Positions 38,201-48,200 of a DNA stretch of 64,000 nt are shown in pieces. A model generated the notes under the pieces. It was not told where the DNA came from. It saw only the letters and a list, made by a program, of their open reading frames with translations, and ran no database searches. Positions within the stretch are counted from its first letter, which is position 1. Each line of letters starts with the position of its first letter. The position numbers were made by a program, and so were the translations under genes. Source of the DNA: Sipunculus nudus (taxonomy: Eukaryota > Annelida > Sipuncula > Golfingiida > Sipunculidae); contig CM049322.1 of assembly GCA_026874595.1 (NCBI GenBank), positions 48,151,340 to 48,215,339 of the forward strand, in the 5' to 3' direction.

Positions 38201-39080
38201 GAAATCCTGTGTGAAAGAAAATCAGCAATTGGCCATATTGGAATTCTGACAGGTCTGTTATTCAATAGGTCTGAAGCCCTCATATGTACTAATTATCTCT
38301 GTGAATTTGGGATAGCTGAAGTATGTTGTTGTAGAGTTAACGCATGCAAAAGAAAGTGTCACTGACAGAAGGACGAACAGACAAAAGGACAGACTGACAT
38401 GGTGAGCACTATGGGGTACCGCTTGTCAAGCAGGGCCCTAATTATTCAATCATCAGTCAAAAGGCTTGAAATAGACAGGGAAACAATATTTACTAGTCCT
38501 TACTGAAAATTATTAACAATGCCATTTAAAATAAAATTGATATATTACTTTTTCCAAGAATCATGTGATAAAATTAGTCATGGCATGAATTGTATAAGCA
38601 CTTATTCTGTTCAATATTTTTAAACTAGAAAAGCACTCAGACAGCAAAGAGCTCAACAAAGGCAGCTCATTACCCCCATATGGCATTGTTAGAAAATTTC
38701 ATCAAAATGCATTTATAACTTTTTGAGTATTAGTACCAACAGATATACAAACAACCCAACACTGGCAAAAACCATAAACCCTGCCCCTTTGGGGAGGTTA
38801 TAATTTAATTGGATCTTGAATTATGCCCTAGCATCAGAGTGAGCCGTCTAATAAAGCAAGACTTGTTACTTATAGCTGGAAAAATGACAAAAATCATGAC
38901 ATTTAGTTCTTGACAACTGTACCTGGATATTGGTTTGAAGCCGAGCTGCCTGCAGTAGGAGGCCTCGTAGTGTAAGAGTTTCAACTTGTCAAGGAGCTCC
39001 TCCATAATCACGAAGGACTGGTACACAGAACCAGGCCCTCCTTCCCCGCCCTCCTCTCCTCGTCGACGTTCATCTGCCAT
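26135..39080 (-). CDS. IFT57: Intraflagellar transport protein 57 (IFT57/HIPPI), ten coding exons
   Basis: IFT57 is a component of the IFT-B particle that carries cargo along ciliary microtubules. Coding exons, in minus-strand order: 39080-38923, 37280-37172, 35546-35493, 35030-34912, 33648-33555, 31787-31707, 30906-30784, 29197-28931, 27530-27464, 26319-26135. All have GT/AG borders. The lengths sum to 1257 bases, giving 418 residues against 429 in human. Residues 10-150 form the N-terminal calponin-homology-like domain ('LTAWLLQMAGKHFE', 'YDDPNATISSILKEL', 'DFPPSKLKTG'). An acidic linker at 165-195 includes six consecutive Asp. Residues 205-400 form the coiled coil ('STTDAAEWRLEVERVLPQLK', 'SREKYINNQLEHLL', 'QGSGGVTERARLLQE', 'LVKIKQAMQRIKQET'). 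The start ATG lies 13 bases inside an exon that follows a good acceptor, so a 5' non-coding exon exists upstream. The extreme C-terminus ('QDEDDDGIMQGY') differs from the vertebrate one and lies in a tandem repeat. Introns are rich in repeats. The gene appears intact. Confidence 0.96.
26408..26615. repeat. ~41-bp tandem repeat in IFT57 intron 9
   Basis: Five diverged units of the type 'gttcatctgccatccattca' + 'ctcactaccaatgtaaactt'. The array begins about 90 bases from the exon 10 acceptor. Confidence 0.75.
28390..28880 (-). repeat. Dispersed repeat B (~135-bp sub-units), inverted copy at 45968-46300
   Basis: Three diverged sub-units are each built from 'tgacctatgacctaatttaa', a 'ggattttgctggaaatcgaa' segment and 'ttttatgaaaatcc'. 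The array ends in 'gttaacagacggacagatgg' and 'tggtataccataa'. TTC12 intron 2 contains the reverse complement in the same order. Lies in IFT57 intron 8. Confidence 0.75.
30098..30166. repeat. Short inverted repeat (hairpin) in IFT57 intron 7
   Basis: 'gagggttttatttttgtgat' pairs with 'atcacaaatatgaaaaccctc' about 25 bases later, giving an imperfect stem of about 20 bp. It may be a MITE end-pair or a remnant. Confidence 0.6.
31766..31865. repeat. (ATC)n microsatellite crossing the IFT57 exon 6 acceptor
   Basis: Trinucleotide GAT/ATC repeats encode the Asp-6 run at the start of exon 6 and continue, interrupted, on the intronic side of the acceptor (31787/31788). Confidence 0.7.
32372..33560 (-). 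repeat. 47-bp minisatellite carrying the IFT57 exon 5 splice donor (~25 units)
   Basis: Plus-strand units read 'tgcacagtaatgagattaca', 'gtggttcatggggagactta', 'tacatac'. Two adjacent starts measured at 32380 and 32427 give a period of exactly 47. In the gene sense every unit contains TGCA|GTATGTATAAGT, the sequence that forms the real exon 5 donor at 33555/33554. The array fills intron 5 directly from that donor outward. Units alternate between a few sequence variants (gcac/gcat, tggtgcacggg/tggttcatggg). Confidence 0.95.
34040..34860 (-). repeat. Dispersed repeat C, tandem sub-units, related inverted copies at 57148-57725
   Basis: Three diverged ~200-280 base sub-units share 'gacctaatttcaggtttc', 'agaagtttataggttc' and 'tacaatttgtgctctgttaa'. 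The end reads 'gatcgctatagcac' and 'gactttcagtcatctgagct'. The reverse complement is found in TTC12 intron 9. Lies in IFT57 intron 4. Confidence 0.7.
37060..37146 (-). repeat. tRNA-derived SINE fragment in IFT57 intron 2
   Basis: On the minus strand 'tgcctagtggtttaggcg' matches a Pol III A-box (TRGYnnARnGG type), and 'aaggtccccagtccaaa' is a degenerate B-box at tRNA-like spacing. It ends about 25 bases from exon 2. It is too degenerate for a functional tRNA. Confidence 0.5.
37390..38440. repeat. ~145-bp diverged tandem repeat in IFT57 intron 1
   Basis: About six units share 'tgaatttgggaaagctgaag', 'tatgttgttgttgag', 'gaaagaaaatcagc' and 'ggaattctgacaggtctg'. The array ends with a GACAGAC-rich tail (38355-38400), like the other bivalve-type repeats here. 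Confidence 0.8.
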
Positions 39081-39093
39081 CCTGGTACAGGTC

Positions 39094-40840
39094 CTGCCAA
39101 GAAAATTAATATCAAATGACAGAGCAGAGGTTTACTAATCATCAGGACATTCCTGGCATGAATTCATGGATAAATCAGACAGATTAAACTCTGCATTCAG
39201 GACTCCTGCCAGGCTCCTGAAGTAATACATGATTTTTTATAGAAGCAGGTGAATGAATCTCATATTGTTGGGTTTGGCATCCGACATCCAGCTTCCAACA
39301 TCAAGGTTTTAGTCCATACCCTGCGACCCCCCCCCCCCCCCCCCCCAGAGTTGGGGCCAGGTACATGCAACAGTACCTAGGTAGAGGTACTTGGGGAAAT
39401 GATCAGGCACAGCATTTTTGTAGAGTTCCTAAGTACAGGTACATTTCAAAGCCATTTGAAGTAATCATATTTGCATAAATTTCATCTGAATTTCTGATAG
39501 TAAGTTATTGTTTAATGGCAGAATATATATTATCAAATAACAAATCCCTATGTCTTCATGAAGAATATAGGCCTTGCAAAATATACTTGGCTGCCTTTGG
39601 CGAAAGTTATAGATATAAATAAGTTGAGCTGAGAGATTAGGGATATTATATTTATTTTCTCCACATCCTCATTAACTCTTCACCAGGGTTCGGTGTACAT
39701 ACAAGACAACTATCTACATAGGGCATGTGGGCAGCCCTGATCAAATTCTTTGCTTGTGCTGATTATGCCACAATGAACTTCCTGTTTAGAGGCTGAAGGC
39801 TGACCACCTTACTAGCCCACTCAACATCAAAAGGCAGCAGGCATGAATGTTTGGTAATTACCCCTGGCTGAAATAATTTAAACTGCCCTGACAGGGGTAA
39901 CAGCTTTGTACATGCAGTTGACTCAAACCTGGTGTCTGTTTCCAGTATCACACATGTACCTGGAGTATCTTATACTAATTACAGGTACTTTAGTTCCTGG
40001 TACAGGTACAATGTTTTGCCTACTCATAACAACCAGGAACAGGTAATGGTACTCTGAATTATGATTATCCTTTACTTGGGACTTGGACAAGGGCCTCATT
40101 TGCCCCATCAGCCATGGCAAGTGTGGTTATATATGCCTAGACTTGGTGTAGGAGAACAGAAAAAGGTAAAAAGTGCAGTATGGAAGACCTGCCCTGGAGG
40201 ACCACCTTCAGTGTAAAACCTTCCCTGGCTGGTTTGTTAGTCCTATGTCTGCCATCGCTCAGAAGTTTCTGTTGCAACATACGCAGGGCATTTTATATTT
40301 GACAAAGAAAATAGAGCAGGCTGGCTTTTGGCCTTAACATAAGCAAGAATTTTTCACATCACATGTAATCAACAGCTTCTGATGTTGGCCTCTGTCCAGG
40401 CCAAGAAAATTATCCCAAGCCCCTGTCCCTTCGGAATGTGCCTGCCTGCCTATGTGGGCCACTGACACTGGGGAGGCAAATGGCAGCCAACAACCCCACC
40501 CTTAAGTAAACCTGAGGTTTTGGCCAGCTTATACAGTGTTATGAGATACATCCAGCTAGCTAGCCCATAAGCTAGCCACCAGCGACAGTCACGTAGGGTT
40601 TTTCCCACGTGACCAGCCCCACCCCGACAGCCCGGCAGCCTGAATATACTCATGTGTTTGAACAGTCGGGACCTGGTTGAGCTCCTCCCGATCAAGACAC
40701 CTCAGACCACGGGACAATCTGTTATACTTATATAATAATTAGTAACACCACGATAGTGATTAGAAGCACCAAGATATAGTAATTAGTGATTCATGCACTA
40801 CGGAGTGGCACGGACATAAACATTGTTTGGACAGTCTTAC
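39094..40840 (-). other. Inferred IFT57 5'UTR intron
   Basis: Bounded by the acceptor before the start-codon exon and the donor at 40840. It contains a C17 tract (about 39330-39346) and an inverted CACGTG-type pair at 40588-40614. No coding frame is supported. Confidence 0.55.
40588..40614. promoter_or_regulatory. Inverted repeat with CACGTGAC (E-box/CLEAR-like)
   Basis: GTCACGTAGGG and CCCACGTGAC face each other across a short T-rich loop. The right arm holds a full CACGTGAC bHLH-type site. Any regulatory role is inferred from the motif alone. Confidence 0.35.
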
Positions 40841-40905
40841 CTCGTTATTTTGACACCCTGATGGACTAACCCACTCGGATAATTAATTTGGATCGTACAA
40901 AAGAG
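40841..40905 (-). other. IFT57: Candidate IFT57 5' non-coding exon
   Basis: The minus strand has a near-consensus donor, AACGAG|GTAAGACT (exon end 40841), with no ATG-initiated frame before it. IFT57's start codon follows an acceptor, so an upstream non-coding exon is required; this is the best donor seen. The transcription start is unknown and the right border is only a guess. Confidence 0.5.
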
Positions 40906-41067
40906 CGGGTATAGAATCCGGTCTACATGGACGAGGTTATGGGTGTTGTCGGATGTAATGATGTATAGGATTAATGTAATGGAGAAGTAAGAGGCATGTC
41001 AATGTCATATCATCAGGCATGTCATGGCTTACGATGATTACTACTAATATGAGACAGTCAAGTTAAC
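40903..41067 (+). repeat. Repeat D, copy 1 (flanks TTC12 exon 1 on the left)
   Basis: 'gtatagaatccggtctacat', 'ggacgaggttatgggtg', 'gaggcatgtcaatgtcat' and 'attactactaatatgag' occur here in order, and again at 42365-42506 plus 43297-43340. Confidence 0.8.
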
Positions 41068-41227
41068 AAACGGCTGAGGGTTTATTTTTTTAAGCTTTTT
41101 CAACGACCGCACGCAAAGCGCTCGGACAACGCATAGGCTTAACAAAAATTAACCCTCATTTTAACAACTACGACCAATTCTCAAAAGAAGATTTTAATAT
41201 CCTCATTCAAACCATGGTTTTCAACTC

Positions 41228-41272
41228 GTCTTCTATGGCGCAGAGGTTATCACACGGTTGCTGGTTTGAGAC
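41228..41272 (+). repeat. tRNA-like (SINE) fragment
   Basis: 'tatggcgcagaggttatcac' contains an A-box-like TGGCGCAGAGG, and 'ggtttgagacc' 30 bases on is a one-mismatch B-box. The rest does not fold as a tRNA. Confidence 0.4.
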
Positions 41273-41855
41273 CTGGTCAAGAACTTCACTATTGCATGTA
41301 ATGTGTACTAAAAAATACAAATTTCTCATTACAGGTTCGCCACCAGATGGAGACATAGCAGACATACGAATAACTGACAAAGCCACGTAGGAAATACTAG
41401 ACAAAGACACCAAGAACATTTTCCTTGACAAGGACCATTTCCTGTAGGCACTAATTCTATAGTTGCTCCCAGGATTCTATACTTGGGCCTATACAAATAC
41501 GAAATTTTATTTTCCATCTGTTTTTACAACATTTATTTCCTTTAATTCACCCATTTCTGTGAAATGACAACCGGAACGCAGCAACTGTGACCCTCTGTGG
41601 GGCTAACATGTCATAAGGGCCGTCCCCTTGTACCAGGCTAGTTTTTAGGCAGATCATACATATTGTAGTCCAGTATTAGACTGTTCAGGCCTATTTATAA
41701 TCTGATAGTAAAGTCTATGTTACCGTATTACTGTCATCGAACATTCCAAATAGTATTATTATTAGAATAGTACTAATAATACAATATTACAAAATATATG
41801 TAACTGTAAGTATAGACTATAGTAATCGTAAAACACAAATGACTCTGAGATGGTA

Positions 41856-41870
41856 GTGATCGATGGTAAC
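41856..41870 (+). promoter_or_regulatory. Candidate RFX X-box upstream of TTC12
   Basis: GTGATC-GAT-GGTAAC matches the X-box consensus GTNRCC(N0-3)RGYAAC with one mismatch (T for the first C). It lies about 350 bases before the TTC12 ATG in the interval shared with IFT57. RFX factors are the established activators of ciliary genes, including IFT genes. The site itself is a motif match only. Confidence 0.45.
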
Positions 41871-42005
41871 CAAATATGTTATCAAGTATTTAAGGAAAAT
41901 AAGCTACCAGCTTAAATATAGCTGTATTTATTTTTATTTCACTCACTTATATTCAGATATATCTGACAGTGACAGGCTTCTTCGACCGGAGTTGTTGACA
42001 CGGTT

Positions 42006-42020
42006 GTTATTCTCAGCAAC
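42006..42020 (+). promoter_or_regulatory. Weaker candidate X-box upstream of TTC12
   Basis: GTTATT-CTC-AGCAAC has a perfect right half-site (AGCAAC) and two mismatches in the left half. It is about 200 bases before the TTC12 ATG. Confidence 0.3.
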
Positions 42021-42221
42021 AATTTACAGCACCGGGCTAAATTCCTATCCCGCATTGAATGAATAATCAGGTTTTTTTTCTACAAACAATAATTTAGTAA
42101 GACTTGCCACAGTAAACAACCCTTTTAGGGATTTAATAGATTTAGCAATATTGTTGTGTACTAAAAAGTATAATTTATATTCTAAAAATGCCTTCACACA
42201 AAAACGCAAAATCTGGTTGTC

Positions 42222-45200
42222 ATGGCGCAGCGAAGTAGCGTCAAAATGGCGGACGAACACGACGAATTCGAGGGTTTCATGAGTAAAGTCAGTTTGTTAG
42301 GTAGGTGTTGGACATGCCGATGACACATGGTATGGTTCAAGTGTAGAATTAGGTCCTCATCTGGGAGCGAGTATAGAATCCGGTCTACATGGACGAGGTA
42401 TGGGTGTATACGGACGACATGATGTTTAGGATTCATGTAGTGGAGAAGTGAGACTAAGACAAGTAAGAGGCATGTCGATGTCATATCATCAGGCATGTCA
42501 TAGCTTACTGTGGTTGGCTTTATAATCAGTGATAATTACGGGGCTCAGCTTTCGCGGTCAAGCAATTTTTCATAGGTTCATGGGGTTCCATTTTCGCGAT
42601 GGGGCATATATAAATATTTTAATAAACACCAAAATATATATGGATTCTCTATTACACAAAGTTGATGTTTTGCTCAAACAACCATGACTGTAACTGCTGT
42701 AACCTGGCGATGTCGCTTCAAAGGGGCATTGGTTTCACAGCTTGGCCATTACATTTCAGTATAAATCCTCAACTCTACCTTGATCATATATGGGATTACG
42801 TAATAGAATCATCTTTCCATGGAAATAACCAGTAGTTTACGGAAGGGGCCATATCCCTGAAGCAGCCACAGATGAGGGGTCTGCCTGATTCACGTGAGTG
42901 TGAATGTGAAGAAAGAGCAGAGTTACTCTAAGAGGCGAATGATCAGATCAGCTGACAGCGGTCAAAGCGTAAGCAGCAAGAGTTCAAGCAGTTCTTCCAA
43001 GAAAAATGGCTTGTGATTGCAATTTAATAAATAAATTCAGACATGCAGAACTGCAGGAAAAACTGCAGGAAATTTTTATTTTAGAAAAAACGAGATTGTG
43101 GACACGTTGCAGGCTGCGATTAACATGATCGTTATTTTGATTATATTTATATCCCACTAATGCCCATTATTGCCACCTAGTGGCATCTACAGAAACTATT
43201 TTCTCATGAGAGCAAGGGTTCATATATGCGTGGTTCTAATTTCGCGGCATTTCCCTTACCATGAATATAAAACCACCACGAAGCCAACAGTATTTAAATT
43301 ACTACTAATATGAGATGGTCCAGTCAGTTAAGTCCCATCTTAAAAAGGAAGAACGGATTCTCTACTCTGGCCCTCATCTGTGCAAGGGACCGGTTTTGTA
43401 CGATGTTTTTCCCATAAATACCAATCACTTTTATTAAACTATATAAATTATAATAAGCAGGCTTTATTTTCACTTCTGGGGGGAGTGGAAATAAGCATTT
43501 CCATTATGATAATATTATTAATTATTATTATCATTGTTAAAATTTTAATGTTACTGGACTCAACAGTCTCACAAATGTGTAGAGACATAGAATTAGAAAT
43601 CTGGGACAGTGCGCAACATGGCTTTATTCTGGAAAAGGTTACAAAAGCACAATTGAGGGACGTGCTGTCCTCAAAGTTTGAATGGCAGATCGAGATTAAA
43701 ATACAACAATAAAACAACTTAGGTCCATGTGACATGGCAAGGAATAAACACAAATTACAGGACTATATAAATCAGTATTGTGGCCCCATGGCCTAAATGG
43801 GCATTATTATTAACCATGTGGCACCATGGCCGTATTTGACATAAAATATTACCAATTACGTTGACCCATTATAACTTATTACGTGGCGCCATATCTGAAC
43901 TGTGCATATAAAATGTACCTCATGTGCCTAGAAATTATAACCAATTCACAGCTAATTAATTCTACTATATTTACTTGGTGAACAAAAAGTGTGAATTAAA
44001 TTAAAACGCTCAACTGAAAAAAGTGACAAAAGCATAATTGAGGGACGTGTTGTCCTCAAGTTCAAATGTCAGAGTGGCGTCTTCTGACATTTGAACGCTA
44101 TATACCCAACAACAGATGGCACTGTAACAACTAAAAAAGAAAAATAACAAATGATAAGAGGTCACAGTTCATAGAAAAGAGTTGGACCTTATGAACCATT
44201 TAATGAAGTGTTACTAGAATATCAATGATGCCTGCTGGAATAATGATCGAATAATATTGGAAGCAGATATGGGTTACCCCCGGTACATATATTGTTATGG
44301 GGTGACATAAAAGCGGACTGAACTGTCTCGCTAGTGAAACTTGCTTTGCTAGCGAAGCGGTTGGTTCGCCGGACTTGTATGCCACCGACCAGGGTTCGAC
44401 TCCCGGATTGGCCCAGGATTTTTCCCCTCAACAATTTCTCTTCGTAACAAAATGGGGGCTCGTCTAACGTGACAGTTAACTTTGTGGCCCAGGGAATAAG
44501 CTCACCAAAGTGTGACTCCTGGGATAAGTGGTCTTGTTCTGATAGCAGAATGCTCTTACGAGGGTGTGTGTTATGGGATGACTTAAAAGCTGACCGAACT
44601 GTCTCGCTAGTGAAGCTTGCTTTGCCAGCGTGGCGGTTGGTACGCCGGACTTGTACGCCACCGATCTGGGTTCCACTCCCGGATCGGCCCAGGATTTTTT
44701 CCCTCAAAATTTGTCTTCGTAACAATATAAGACGGGTTACCAGTGGATATGATTTTGGTTCATTTAAAGCTGTGAGCGAATCGCCATCTATCACATAAAT
44801 TTGGACCATTATGTATTTGAACTGTTTAATTTAACATAAGGTGGAGACACACCCCCATTAGGGTGGGGAACCCAGGGTCCTCTGACTCCTCCTGTCTAGC
44901 TAATATAATGAACTCCAGGTGTGAGCTATAGCAAAATCAGATTAAGGGAATTTCTCAGGAAAATATTATTAATCAGCTTTATGAAGAAACGATAATTTAA
45001 GTAACACCTATTTTGACCTAGCGGACATGTAGGACCAATTTTGAAAAAGTGCCCAAGATATCCAACAACAGTATAAAAAATGTGAATTTGGGTCCATCCT
45101 GTCAGCGATTCTACTGCACAGACATAAAAGTGGCAAACTTATTCTAGCTAAACCCTCAGGATTTGCCATATTAAACATCAAGTCTTGGTCTATAGATACT

Positions 45201-48200
45201 GCTTGCAGTTAACAGTACCACTACCAGAACACTGGGTTGTGAATCACCAGTGAGGCATCATCTGCAACAGGATCCAACGTGTTTCACTGGCACAGCAGTT
45301 AAACATGCAAATAACTGCACCACAGAATTAACCCATTATATATATATATTTATTTTTTTACACTGTAATTTTATCACTAAGGATTCCAGGTCAGGAAGTA
45401 AGTACTTGTAAAGTGGTCAACTTACTACTTCAGTAAATGTCACATTGTTTGATAAACTGTTAATATGTGACCCCATTATTTTTCACACATTTTTTATTTA
45501 TTTGTAGAAGGTATATTGAAAGGAACAGAAGCAGGAGACCATGACATCACCAAAGATACCATACCTGACGGCGGGTCAGAGAAAAGTGTTCAACTCAATG
45601 ACACGTCCAACAGAACTAAAGAGAAGAAAAAATACCCTCCAGTTGACAATACAGGTAAAATTAATTCTTTAAATGACTTACCAAACCTTGAAGACACCTC
45701 TCAATTAGCACTTGAGGTGGCCCTGAGATATAAACATTAAAGTTGAATACAACCGTCTCTCTGTTATATCCAGATCATGATGAGTTGTCCAGTCTTGATA
45801 AGCTGTGCTCTGAGAAACACTGTAAAAGGCCTGTAAATGGTATATAGTATGTGTTATATCACAGATAATTAACCAAGCAATGGGACCATACAGGTGACTC
45901 CTACACTCCCTGCATGCACTGAGCAAAACAAATCAGTACACTATTTTTATACACACTTCATGTGAAGGGAGTATTATGGTATACCCACTGTCTGTCCATC
46001 TGTTAACTTTTAGTTTTGCCATGAAACTTGCAGGGGCTTTGATGGATTTTTGCCAAACTCACCATAACTACTTACCAACAGATTATCTCGCCCGAGTTAG
46101 ATTATGGGCAACATCCAAGTATACTTAATAAGGTCACTGTGATAACTTATGAAGAATATGAAGGATCTTGATAAAACTCATCAGAAATGTTAATTAAAAA
46201 TATCTCACCTAAGTTCGATTTCCAGCAAAATCCATGGGTATTTAATGAGGGCAGAGGTCACCACACTTTCAGCGGTTACCAGATACACGACATGCATATA
46301 TAATGCATGTTCGTGGTGCTCTTGTTAGATCAGTGATCTTCAGATGTCAGAATATCATTCGAAATCTAGCCAGTCAAATGAAGGCTTGGAAACCGATCAA
46401 GACTGTGGTGAATGTTTTCTTGTTAAAACAGTATGTGAACAGTTTTGACTGTGGACTGTGCTGTACTGTTTTCTTTTGTTATGTTAGATTTGATTGGTCA
46501 TTATGATTTTTGTTATTACTAGCAAGCTGTTAATAATTTGTAAAATATCAAGTTGACCAGTCTGGTAGGTGTCTTGGGGTATAACCTTTTTTGAACCAGG
46601 CTAATGGAAAGACGGTAAACCTTATCATGAATGAATAGCGCAAAAGTGATTAGTAACATATCTCTTTTAGGGATGTAACAATGCATCAAAGAATTCATGT
46701 ATTGAATTGCAAGCCCTCAGTTAAATTGTAATTGATTATTAACCTCTCAACAGATTCATTTTGATTATTATATTTTTGGCATTTACCATCCCTAAGTCCT
46801 CTGTGAGATCTCAAATCTGACAGAGCAGTCTGCAATGACAAAGTTCTTTACTGTGTATGTGACTATGTGCCCAATATCTACTTTGGAACATTTACTGGTA
46901 GAACACCCCACTTGCATCAACAAATATTGCAGGGACAAACAAAGGGAGAGCTAAAGTTTTCTTTTAATAACTGAAATTTACTCCTATCCATACAGCTAAA
47001 ATAACTTTTATTTTTTTAATTCTGAAATTTACTAGTTAGAATAGAATCAGGAATTTAACTGAAGGTAAAGAAACAATAAATGAATCAGTTCTAAGGTCCC
47101 TTACAATTCACAGGCCTAATCTCTCTAGCGCAATGCCACATGTTTTTTTTTTCAATATTTAAGACTGGGTTGGACTTCTTCATCATTTGAAGGGAACTTT
47201 TTATATTTTCAGGGGTAAACCGCTCTGTTATAAACCATGCAGCATTCAAGGATGACCGCACCCCAGTGGACGGTCCACCAGTTACTTCTGGCATGAATCA
47301 AGGTAGGGGCTACTCCTTGTCTTTTTAATTATCCCATTTGCAACATATAATTACAATTATTTTGTCCCAAGAAATGCAAAAAAATACCCTAGAAATGTCA
47401 TGGAATTTTATATCCTTCTTTGTTTGTGAATCCTGATATCTTTCACCTTTGATGTTTCCAGCCGCGTTTATGGCTGTGATGGAGCAAGATGCCAAAGATC
47501 GAGCAAGAAGACGAGCGGCCAAGGAGGAAGCAGCAAATAAATTAAAAGAGAAAGGGAACCAAGAGTTTAAAGCTGGCAATTTCTCTAAAGCAGTCCAGTA
47601 TTACACAGAGGTAAATAAAAACTGTCTGGTATTACACAGAGATTAATACAAACTGTCTAGTATTACACAGAGGTGAATACAAACTGTCTGGTATTACACA
47701 GAGGTAAATACAAACTGTCTGGTATTACACAGAGGTAAATACAAACTGTCTGGTATTACACAGAGGAAAATATAAACTGTCTAATATTACACAGAGGTAA
47801 ATATAAACTGTCTAGTATAACACAGAGGTAAATACAAACTATCTAGTATAACATAGAGGTAAATACAAACTGTCGGTATTACATACAGGTAAATATAAAG
47901 TGTTTAGTATTACACAGAGGTAAATACAAACTGTCTAGTATAACATAGAGGTAAATACAAACTATCTAGTATAACATAGAGGTAAATACAAACTGTCGGT
48001 ATTACATACAGGTAAATATAAAGTGTTTAGTATTACACAGAGGTAAATACAAACTGTCTAGTATAACACAGAGGTAAATACAAACTGTCTAGTATTACAC
48101 AGAAGTAAATACAAACTGTCTAGTATTGCGCAGAGGTAAATACAAACTGTCTAGTATTACACTGAGGTAAAAACAAACTGTCTAGTATTACACAGGGGTA

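Noticed and set aside
43380-43712. 110-codon frame in TTC12 intron 1 as a missing TTC12 exon
   Set aside because: Its sequence does not resemble the TTC12 N-terminus, and exons 1 and 2 already join in phase without it.
44349-44420. Functional tRNA gene with TGT anticodon
   Set aside because: Internal promoter boxes are present, but acceptor and anticodon stems do not pair well and the copy is part of a larger duplicated SINE.
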